A stretch of DNA of 12,222 nucleotides, from positions 1-12,222 of the forward strand of contig CAMPJQ010000026.1 of NCBI GenBank assembly GCA_946886925.1. The letters run 5' to 3'. This document shows, one piece after another, positions 6,373 to 12,222 of the stretch. Every line of letters starts with the position of its first letter. The first letter of the stretch is position 1. The stretch is from an uncultured Terrimonas sp. Its GTDB lineage: Bacteria; Bacteroidota; Bacteroidia; Chitinophagales; Chitinophagaceae. The translations under genes and the position numbers were made by a program. The notes under the pieces are model-generated. The model worked only from the letters and a program-made list of their open reading frames with translations. It searched no databases and was not told where the DNA came from.

Positions 6373-7089
6373 CTACAGGTTAAAGAAAAAATGCAATATT
6401 GTCTTCATATTGTGCCTGCTTTTGGATTCTTCTCTATCCTTTTTTAAGAAAGGCTGCAGCAGTTTCCATTTCTTGATACGCATAAAGCGTTCGTATAATT
6501 TGGAATGTTGCCGGAACGCTTCTTTGGTTTCTTCCGGTGCGGAATGGTCTTTGGGGTCATAGAGCATAGCTGTGCAAAAGCAGTTCTTCCGTTCTTTGCT
6601 CATCAATACGTCGTAGTTTACACAATTTTTGCAACCTGCCCAAAAAGCCTCATCCTGCGTTAATTCTGAATAAGTAACCGGCTCATATCCGAGTTCGGAA
6701 TTGATCTTCATTACTGCCAACCCCGTGGTAAGCCCAAATATTTTTGCTTCGGGGTATAATTTACGACTCAGCTCAAATATTTTCCTTTTAATGGCGCGCG
6801 CCAACCCGCCTTTTCGGAATGGGGGTGCAACAATGAGACCGGAGTTGGCTACATATTCACCGTGACTCCAGGTTTCAATATAGCAAAACCCTGCCCAAAT
6901 TCCTTCTTTGTTAAAGGCGATCACTGCTTTGCCTTCACGCATTTTTTGTTGTATGTATTCGGGGCTTCTTTTGGCGATGCCTGTTCCCCGGGCTTTGGCA
7001 GAAGAAGCCATTTCATCACAAATGATCTGTGCAAAGCTGAGGTGGCTTTCATTGGCAATGAGTATCTGAAATTGTTCCTGCGTTTTCAT
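6373..7089 (-). CDS. GNAT-family acyltransferase, probable N-acylglutamate synthase (ArgA function)
   Basis: The 238-residue protein has a GNAT acyl-CoA-binding segment GLIVAPPFRKGGLARAI at residues 84-100 (pyrophosphate loop R-K-G-G-L-A) and a following strand and helix FGLTTGLAVMKINSELGYEPV, typical of the fold. After it comes a cysteine-rich segment, CKNC at 153-156 and CFC at 170-172, suggesting a structural zinc. The cluster has no other enzyme that could acylate glutamate: no argJ and no classic argA. A GNAT gene in this position of the Bacteroides cluster has been linked to N-acyl- (succinyl-) glutamate synthesis, as far as I recall. The role is therefore inferred from context and family. 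The basic C-terminal tail (from about residue 205) has no visible motif. AAGGAA lies 8 bases before the ATG. That ATG overlaps a TGA of an upstream frame. Confidence 0.8.
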   Translation of the reverse strand: MKTQEQFQILIANESHLSFAQIICDEMASSAKARGTGIAKRSPEYIQQKMREGKAVIAFNKEGIWAGFCYIETWSHGEYVANSGLIVAPPFRKGGLARAIKRKIFELSRKLYPEAKIFGLTTGLAVMKINSELGYEPVTYSELTQDEAFWAGCKNCVNYDVLMSKERKNCFCTAMLYDPKDHSAPEETKEAFRQHSKLYERFMRIKKWKLLQPFLKKDREESKSRHNMKTILHFFFNL

Positions 7090-7336
7090 TCTTTTTGTTC
7101 CTTAAATAGCGAGTAATAGAAGGGGGTAACTGCCACCACGCCGCCATCAGCTTTTCTGATGCGGTCTTTTTTCCATAACGGTGGGTGTGCTATGGTAAAA
7201 TGTATCAACGTCGCACCCGGAAGGGGGTTTGGGGACAGAAAAAAACTGCTCCTGGCAGAACAGGAAAAACCCCACGCAATGTAGTGTCTGCCTTGGCAAA
7301 CACATCAGCGAGTACTATGGTGAGATTTTTTTGCAT
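7086..7336 (-). pseudogene. Possible decayed small gene upstream of the GNAT gene
   Basis: On the minus strand a frame opens with ATG at 7336 (MQKNLTIVLADVFAKADTT) but stops at 7207-7205. A second frame then reads through HPPLWKKDRIRKADGG and TPFYYSLFKEQKE to a TGA at 7088-7086, which overlaps the GNAT start as ATGA, a common sign of translational coupling. Neither half has a complete gene structure: the second has no ordinary ATG or GTG start. Between them is a C/G-run stretch (7223-7234) that looks intergenic. I recognise no family. It may be a short gene broken by an insertion, or chance. Confidence 0.25.
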
Positions 7337-7438
7337 TATAGCTGAGCTTTAATAAGTTTTTTGACGATGCAAAGAAAATACTTTTTTTACTTGCAGGGGT
7401 ATTTTTTATGTGAAATTTTGAAAATGAGGTAAATATAT
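7090..7438. other. pcrB to GNAT gap (349 bases)
   Basis: Apart from the doubtful split frame at 7336-7086, I see no gene. The stretch includes GGGGGTTTGGGG (7223-7234, plus strand) and A/T-rich DNA next to pcrB. I found no TAnnTTTG element for the arginine genes and no hairpin with a T tract after pcrB. Confidence 0.5.
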
Positions 7439-8194
7439 CTATAAACGGACCGGCGTACTATGTACAGCGGCGCTTATTTCTTTTATAAGGGAAATGTCCT
7501 TTTCTATGGCATTGCCTACCACTATTACGTCTGCGCCGGCTTTGCAGTTAAGGTAGGCCTTCTCAGGATCGGTTATGCCTCCGCCAACAACAAGGGGAAC
7601 CTCAATTGCGTTGGCCACACCGGCAATCATTGCTTCGGTAATGGGCCGTTCAGCGCCGCTGCCGGCGTCCATATAAATGAGTTTCATGCCCAGCATTTCA
7701 CCCGCCATAGCCGTGCACATGGCAATTTCATTTTTATTGGACGGTATGGGTGTGGCATTGCTGATATAGGAAACCGTTGTAGGAGCCCCGCCATCAATAA
7801 CCATATAACCGGTTGAAATAATTTCCAGTCCGCTTTGCTTAACAAAAGGCGCCGAAATAACATGTTGCCCTATGAGGAGTTCGGCATTTCTGCCCGAAAT
7901 CAGGGAAAGGTAAAGCAGCGCATCGGCATAACGGCTAACCTGCGAAGGGGTACCGGGAAAAAGTATTACCGGTATGCTGCATTGTCTTTTGATCTGTTTC
8001 ACTACTTCATCTAAGTGATTGCTGATCACAAGGCTTCCCCCTACTAATAAATAATCCACGTTGGCTTCAGCGGTGATGTCCGACAGCTCCGTTATCTTCT
8101 GTTCGTCTACTTTATCGGGATCAATAAGTACGGCAAATGATTTCTTACCCGCCTTTTTTTTGCCTGCTATGGATTGATAAATGAGATCGGTCAT
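7439..8194 (-). CDS. pcrB: Geranylgeranylglyceryl-phosphate synthase family protein (GGGPS/PcrB)
   Basis: This TIM-barrel prenyltransferase joins a polyprenyl diphosphate to sn-glycerol-1-phosphate, forming an ether bond. The 251 residues show FAVLIDPDKVD at residues 20-30 (Mg-binding Asp25), LLVGGSL at 49-55, YLSLISGRN at 95-103, YMDAGSGAERPI at 174-185, VVGGGI at 202-207 and VVGNAIE at 225-231 (phosphate-binding loops at the barrel end). GGGPS enzymes are best known from archaeal lipid synthesis, but Bacteroidota members have been characterised; the prenyl length and the final product in this organism are unknown. The ATG at 8194 has AAGGA 12 bases upstream. The gene stands alone, same strand as the arginine cluster but 349 bases away, and divergent from nrdJ. 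It looks intact. Confidence 0.92.
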   Translation of the reverse strand: MTDLIYQSIAGKKKAGKKSFAVLIDPDKVDEQKITELSDITAEANVDYLLVGGSLVISNHLDEVVKQIKRQCSIPVILFPGTPSQVSRYADALLYLSLISGRNAELLIGQHVISAPFVKQSGLEIISTGYMVIDGGAPTTVSYISNATPIPSNKNEIAMCTAMAGEMLGMKLIYMDAGSGAERPITEAMIAGVANAIEVPLVVGGGITDPEKAYLNCKAGADVIVVGNAIEKDISLIKEISAAVHSTPVRL

Positions 8195-8209
8195 GCTGTG
8201 AATTCCTTA

Positions 8210-8225
8210 TTTGCAAAAATGCAAA
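8210..8225. promoter_or_regulatory. Inverted repeat in the pcrB leader
   Basis: TTTGCA (8210-8215) and TGCAAA (8220-8225) are perfect inverted arms around AAAA. They lie 16-31 bases upstream of the pcrB ATG, overlapping or beside its ribosome-binding region. The repeat could be an operator or a small mRNA hairpin; nothing indicates a partner. Confidence 0.3.
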
Positions 8226-8581
8226 AAGTTTTTGGGTTAGCCCTGTTTAAAAAAATAATATTGCTGCATCGTAAATATAAGGAAGCGCCGGGTAAAAGTA
8301 CGCAAAACGCATTGTTGTGGTAAATGCAAATATTTAAATGTTCCCGCGGTTTTAAAATGGCATGGTTTTATGAATACTTCTATCCTGATGAGTAAAAATA
8401 TATCCGGCAAAAGGAAAAAGTTAAATTTCAGGAAATCTGCATCCTGTCTGCAAATGCCGGGCAGTACAGTGTTAACCAATGCTTTAATAATATTTAAAAA
8501 ACTTTAGCCGTAAAACCAAATTTTTTTTCAAACGGATGTGAAGAAGTAATAAAACCAAACCCTGTATTACCTATTTGGCAC

Positions 8582-8590
8582 TTATCCACA
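8582..8590 (+). promoter_or_regulatory. DnaA-box match upstream of nrdJ
   Basis: TTATCCACA is identical to the strong E. coli DnaA box. It lies about 20 bases before the candidate -33 element and 114 bases before the nrdJ ATG. DnaA is known to control the E. coli class I reductase operon nrdAB through such boxes. Use here is inference. Confidence 0.4.
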
Positions 8591-8609
8591 CGCTGTTGAT
8601 ATTTAACAG

Positions 8610-8640
8610 TTTGACAAAACAATTAAGCCTGATATTTTCG
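8610..8640 (+). promoter_or_regulatory. Candidate nrdJ promoter
   Basis: TTTG (8610-8613) is followed after exactly 19 bases by TATTTTCG (8633-8640), one mismatch from the Bacteroidota -7 consensus TAnnTTTG. Transcription would begin near 8647, giving a leader of about 57 bases. Confidence 0.45.
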
Positions 8641-8645
8641 TCCTC

Positions 8646-8691
8646 TTATCATTTGATAATAGTAACTTAACTTATCACAAAACTTATCAAA
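8646..8691. promoter_or_regulatory. Cluster of TTATCA half-sites between promoter and nrdJ start
   Basis: TTATCA occurs at 8646-8651, 8672-8677 and 8684-8689, and inverted as TGATAA at 8654-8659. The first and the inverted copy form a near-perfect palindrome with a 2-base spacer. TTTGATAA (8652-8659) and TTATCAAA (8684-8691) are also inverted copies of each other. This could be an operator or an mRNA fold, but the DNA is A/T-rich and chance is possible. Confidence 0.35.
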
Positions 8692-8703
8692 CCCAACATA
8701 ATT

Positions 8704-11700
8704 ATGACAAATGAAAAACAAAGCGGTGGCTTGAAGTATCACCGTCTCTTTACCAGAGATGGAGCAGATGTTTTTGATCAGTTTGAATACGATTACCGCA
8801 GTTCTGTAATACGCAATCCCAATGGGGAAATCGTATTTGAAATGAAAAATGTAGAAGTTCCCAAACAATGGAGCCAGATAGCTACGGATATAATAGCACA
8901 GAAATATTTTCGCAAAGCTGGCGTACCTCAGCCCGACGGATCCCTGGGGCGCGAGACTTCAGCAAAACAAGTTGCGCATCGTATGGCCAATTGCTGGAAA
9001 GTATGGGGAGAAAAGTATGGTTATTTTGCTTCCGCACAAGATGCACAGGTGTTTTATGAAGAACTGGTGTATTGTATTTTAAACCAGGCCTGCGTGCCCA
9101 ATAGTCCGCAATGGTTTAACACCGGATTATATGAAAGCTATGGCATTAAAGGAAAACCACAGGGACATTATTATGTAGATCCAAAAGATGATAAATTAAA
9201 AAGATCAACTTCGGCATACGAGCGCCCGCAGCCTCATGCCTGTTTTATATTAAGTGTTGAAGACGACCTGGTAAATGAAGGTGGTATTATGGATCTGTGG
9301 GTAAGAGAAGCCCGTATATTCAAATATGGCAGCGGCGTAGGCACTAATTATTCCAATATACGTGGAGAAGGCGAAAAATTGAGTGGAGGCGGCACTTCAT
9401 CCGGATTGATGAGCTTTTTAAAGATTGGCGACAGGGCAGCAGGCGCTATTAAAAGCGGTGGCACTACCCGTCGTGCTGCTAAAATGGTATGCCTTGACCT
9501 TGATCACCCGGAAATAATGGAATTTATTAACTGGAAAGTAGAGGAAGAAAATAAAGTAGCTGCATTGATTGCCGCTGGTTATGCATCCGATTATGAAGGA
9601 GAGGCCTATAAAACAGTGAGCGGTCAAAATTCAAATAATTCGATCCGCATTTCAAATGATTTCTTTGAAAAACTCAAAAATAACGAGGATTGGGAACTGA
9701 AGGCGCGTTCTGACGGAAGGGTAATGAAAAAAGTACCTTCCAAAGAAGTATGGAACCAGATTGCGTATGCAGCCTGGCGTTGTGCAGACCCGGGTACCCA
9801 ATACGACACCACCATCAATGAATGGCATACCAGCCCCAAAGGTGGACGTATCCGGGCCTCCAACCCTTGTAGTGAGTATATGTTCTTAGACAATACTGCC
9901 TGCAACCTCGCATCGGTAAACCTTCGTAAGTTTTTTAATGAAGACAACAACGTTTTTGATGTAAAGGGCTTCGAATATACCGTGCGTCTCTGGACTACTG
10001 TTCTGGAAATATCTGTGCTTATGGCGCAATTCCCCTCTAAAGAGGTGGCCCAGCTTTCATATGATTACAGAACCCTGGGATTGGGATATGCCAACCTCGG
10101 TTCTATGCTTATGATAAGCGGCATTCCTTACGACAGCAAAGAAGCCCGCGGCATTGCCGGCGCAATTACGGCAATTATGACTGGTGTTTCTTATAAAACA
10201 TCTGCTGAAATTGCGCAACACCTGGGAGCCTTTGCCCGGTATGAAGAAAACAGGGAAGACATGATGCGCGTAATGCGTAACCACCGCCTTGCCGCATATG
10301 ATGCCGATGAATATGAGCAACTGAGCATCAAACCACAGGGCATTCATGCTAAATATTGCCCGGACTACCTGCTAAAAGCTGCCTGCAATGCATGGGATGA
10401 GGCTGTGGAAATGGGAGAGAAATACGGATACCGGAATGCACAAACCACTGTTATAGCTCCTACCGGAACTATAGGACTGGTTATGGATTGCGATACTACC
10501 GGTGTAGAGCCTGATTTTGCCTTAGTGAAATTTAAAAAGCTGAGCGGCGGCGGTTATTTCAAGATCATTAACCAGTCTGTGCCACAGGCATTGAAAAACC
10601 TGAAGTATAATCAAAAAGAAGTTGACGCTATTGTTAAATACGCTGTTGGTTCTGCCGCATTTGCCGGCGCTCCTTTTATTAATCCTCAAACATTGAGCGA
10701 AAAGGGATTCATAGCCGAAGAGATTAAAAAGCTGGATGCTGCACTCGCTTCTGCATTTGAGATTGGGTTTGTATTCAATAAATTTACTTTAGGGGAACCC
10801 TGCTTAGAACGGCTTGGCTTTACACCTGAGCAGTACAACGATTGGAACTTTAACCTGCTTGCAGCATTAGGCTTTACAGAAGCCCAGATTGAAGCGGCAA
10901 ACGACTATATATGCGGTACTATGACCATTGAAGGGGCGCCGCATCTGAAAAAGGAACATTATCCCGTATTTGATTGCGCCAACAAATGTGGTAAAAAAGG
11001 CGAACGCTTTATCCATGCGCACGGGCATATCCGTATGATGGCTGCCGCACAACCTTTTATAAGCGGGGCGATCTCCAAAACCATTAACCTGCCTCATGAA
11101 GCAACGGTAGATGAAATAGCCAATTCATATATGCTTAGCTGGGAACTGGGGTTAAAAGCCTGCGCTTTATACCGCGACGGATCAAAACTCAGTCAGCCGC
11201 TAAGCAATAAAAGTGACACAAAGAAGGCAAAGGTCAAAGAAAAAGAAGAGCGTGCAGAAGCTACACCTGCACAGGACAGCCATTTTATTGATATGGGCAA
11301 GCTTACTGTGGATGAATTGCTGGATGAACTGCACAAACGCATGCAGGAATCAACCGATACCAAGTTAAAGCGCCAGTTGTCAATGATTGTGGAAAGAAAG
11401 ACCCTGCCTGCCAAACGCCGTGGCTTTACCCAAAAAGCCAAAATAAACGGGCAGGCGCTTTTTCTCCGCACAGGGGAGTATGGAGATGGCACCCTGGGTG
11501 AGATCTTCATTGACCTGGCAAAAGAGGGTTCTACTTTACGCAGCCTGATGAACTGCTTTGCCATATCGGTTTCTGTTGGACTCCAGTATGGAGTGCCATT
11601 AGAAGAATTTGTAGAAAAATTTGTTTTCACCAAGTTTGAGCCGGCCGGCATGGTAGACCACCCGAATATCAAGTCTACTACCTCTATTGTAGATTTTGTT

Positions 11701-12054
11701 TTCCGTTGCCTCGCATATGAGTATCTGGGAAGGACAGACCTGGTGCATGTATTAGATAAGCCGGAAATTGGAAATGCGGGTACTGATGATTGGGACGATG
11801 TGCCAACAGGGTTGGAATATGCCAAGCCACCGGCGCTGAGTGATGTAAGAGTGGTTGGAGCTTCGCCCAATAGCGGTTCTTCGGTTCAGCCATCTAAGGC
11901 GCAAAGGTCTGCAGCCAGTGCAAATGTGGTAAGCCAGCATCTTAAAAGCATGCAAAGTGATGCTCCCGCCTGTAATACCTGCGGACACATTACCGTGCGG
12001 AGTGGCACCTGTTATAAATGCCTGAACTGTGGCAACAGCATGGGTTGCAGCTAA
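8704..12054 (+). CDS. nrdJ: Adenosylcobalamin-dependent (class II) ribonucleotide reductase
   Basis: The enzyme reduces ribonucleotides to deoxyribonucleotides with a cobalamin-generated thiyl radical and does not need a separate radical subunit. It has 1116 residues, the long NrdJ form. Residues 1-140 form the N-terminal lobe. The ten-stranded barrel follows, with redox Cys180 in HACFILSVEDDL, the active-site NPCSE at 387-391 (thiyl Cys389, Glu391), and Cys400 in DNTACNLASVNL, eleven residues later as in the class II pattern. PTGTIGL is near residue 585. A charged, low-complexity linker (about 829-860) leads to a TSCPD domain (about 899-1012; RTGEYGDGTLGEIF). After a second disordered linker, the C-terminus has CNTCG (1090-1094), CYKCLNCG (1103-1110) and a final GCS, a zinc-ribbon-like tail that probably re-reduces the active site. 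ATG at 8704 has no Shine-Dalgarno, which is common in Bacteroidota. It is monocistronic, with its own promoter and terminator. Confidence 0.97.
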   Translation: MTNEKQSGGLKYHRLFTRDGADVFDQFEYDYRSSVIRNPNGEIVFEMKNVEVPKQWSQIATDIIAQKYFRKAGVPQPDGSLGRETSAKQVAHRMANCWKVWGEKYGYFASAQDAQVFYEELVYCILNQACVPNSPQWFNTGLYESYGIKGKPQGHYYVDPKDDKLKRSTSAYERPQPHACFILSVEDDLVNEGGIMDLWVREARIFKYGSGVGTNYSNIRGEGEKLSGGGTSSGLMSFLKIGDRAAGAIKSGGTTRRAAKMVCLDLDHPEIMEFINWKVEEENKVAALIAAGYASDYEGEAYKTVSGQNSNNSIRISNDFFEKLKNNEDWELKARSDGRVMKKVPSKEVWNQIAYAAWRCADPGTQYDTTINEWHTSPKGGRIRASNPCSEYMFLDNTACNLASVNLRKFFNEDNNVFDVKGFEYTVRLWTTVLEISVLMAQFPSKEVAQLSYDYRTLGLGYANLGSMLMISGIPYDSKEARGIAGAITAIMTGVSYKTSAEIAQHLGAFARYEENREDMMRVMRNHRLAAYDADEYEQLSIKPQGIHAKYCPDYLLKAACNAWDEAVEMGEKYGYRNAQTTVIAPTGTIGLVMDCDTTGVEPDFALVKFKKLSGGGYFKIINQSVPQALKNLKYNQKEVDAIVKYAVGSAAFAGAPFINPQTLSEKGFIAEEIKKLDAALASAFEIGFVFNKFTLGEPCLERLGFTPEQYNDWNFNLLAALGFTEAQIEAANDYICGTMTIEGAPHLKKEHYPVFDCANKCGKKGERFIHAHGHIRMMAAAQPFISGAISKTINLPHEATVDEIANSYMLSWELGLKACALYRDGSKLSQPLSNKSDTKKAKVKEKEERAEATPAQDSHFIDMGKLTVDELLDELHKRMQESTDTKLKRQLSMIVERKTLPAKRRGFTQKAKINGQALFLRTGEYGDGTLGEIFIDLAKEGSTLRSLMNCFAISVSVGLQYGVPLEEFVEKFVFTKFEPAGMVDHPNIKSTTSIVDFVFRCLAYEYLGRTDLVHVLDKPEIGNAGTDDWDDVPTGLEYAKPPALSDVRVVGASPNSGSSVQPSKAQRSAASANVVSQHLKSMQSDAPACNTCGHITVRSGTCYKCLNCGNSMGCS

Positions 12055-12096
12055 AAAATCATTTTAGGACGGTTAGGAATATATAAACCTACACAA

Positions 12097-12129
12097 ATCC
12101 GTTCCGGGTCTCCGGGATGGATTTTTTTT
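12097..12129 (+). terminator. Intrinsic terminator of nrdJ
   Basis: An 11-base-pair stem (12097-12107 with 12112-12122, including two G-T pairs) closes a GTCT loop and runs directly into a tract of eight T residues. It lies 42 bases after the nrdJ stop. Confidence 0.85.
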
Positions 12130-12133
12130 GCTT

Positions 12134-12187
12134 ATCGCCGGAGGCGAAAACGAATGTTTTGCCACTAAGCCACGAAAGCACGAAGAA
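12134..12187 (+). repeat. Small hairpin and ~9-base tandem motif after the terminator
   Basis: CGCC-GGA-GGCG forms a 4-base-pair hairpin at 12137-12147. From about 12161 an imperfect 8-9-base repeat follows: CCACTAAG, CCACGAAAG, CACGAAG. Motifs of this kind are common between genes in Bacteroidota and other phyla. The remaining bases to 12222 contain no interpretable gene; the final ATGA could be a start but nothing follows. Confidence 0.35.
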
Positions 12188-12222
12188 AGAATACGGAAGG
12201 TGATTGAGGTGTAGTATCATGA

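Larger units (their letters stand above)
8195..8703. other. Divergent pcrB/nrdJ intergenic region (509 bases)
   Basis: No convincing gene is present. The region holds an inverted repeat near pcrB (8210-8225), a DnaA-box match (8582-8590), an nrdJ promoter candidate (8610-8640) and a cluster of TTATCA half-sites (8646-8689). The middle part, about 8260-8570, is A/T-rich with only tiny open frames and no recognisable RNA gene or cobalamin riboswitch. Confidence 0.6.

Noticed and set aside
8324..8395. 23-codon plus-strand peptide, with a further open stretch in the same frame after its stop
   Set aside because: It has no ribosome-binding site and no recognisable family. The continuation could be chance, and a leader-peptide role for nrdJ is not supported by any hairpin.
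8237..8479. 80-codon minus-strand open frame in the pcrB/nrdJ gap
   Set aside because: Its Phe/Leu-rich translation of A/T-rich DNA has no motif, no ribosome-binding site and no clear structure.
8500..8703. Cobalamin riboswitch upstream of the B12-dependent reductase
   Set aside because: I could find no B12 box or paired helices of that class; the candidate leader is only about 57 bases.
11193..11870. 225-codon minus-strand open frame under the nrdJ 3' end
   Set aside because: It lies antisense to the well-conserved linker and TSCPD region of nrdJ, is Ser-rich and low-complexity, and shows no motif.
12161..12222. Start of a GxxExxY-type or other gene at the right edge
   Set aside because: The flanking repeat style is suggestive, but only ATGA remains before the edge, so nothing can be supported.

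Overview
The window looks like chromosomal DNA of a Bacteroidota bacterium, probably close to the Chitinophagaceae. The main reasons are the arginine genes of the Bacteroidota type (a GNAT-like first enzyme, an N-acylornithine transcarbamylase in place of ornithine transcarbamylase, and an M20 deacylase), a PcrB/GGGP synthase, a long class II ribonucleotide reductase, start sites with weak Shine-Dalgarno sequences, and promoter candidates of the TTG/TAnnTTTG type. The lineage is an inference from protein flavour, not from a search.

Layout. Positions 1-7089 are a leftward (minus strand) arginine biosynthesis cluster, in transcription order: GNAT-like N-acylglutamate synthase candidate (7089-6373), argG (6320-5130), argC (5068-4073), argD (3764-2613), argF' (2542-1523, broken by an in-frame stop), argB (1458-568), and the first 191 codons of an ArgE-like deacylase that runs off the left edge. 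A 349-base gap (7090-7438) with a possible decayed small gene separates it from pcrB (8194-7439, minus). A 509-base divergent intergenic region (8195-8703) then leads to nrdJ (8704-12054, plus), which ends in a clear intrinsic terminator at 12097-12129.

How the genes work together. The cluster covers acylation of glutamate, phosphorylation (ArgB), reduction (ArgC), transamination (ArgD), carbamoylation of the still acylated ornithine (ArgF'), deacylation to citrulline (ArgE-like) and argininosuccinate formation (ArgG). Only argH is missing and may lie beyond the left edge. At the residue that separates acetyl- from succinyl-ornithine transcarbamylases, ArgF' has Val, which points to the N-succinyl version of the pathway.

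The most unusual features are degenerate 7-base tandem arrays. One fills the whole argG-argC gap, including the argG stop and part of the argC start. Others touch the argC stop and precede argD. A further array sits inside argF', where it adds residues and ends at the premature TAA. argB is also odd: it has no ATG start in any frame before its kinase core and carries a G-rich, low-complexity N-terminal extension. I saw no phage, insertion sequence, CRISPR, tRNA or rRNA, and no clearly new multi-gene system.
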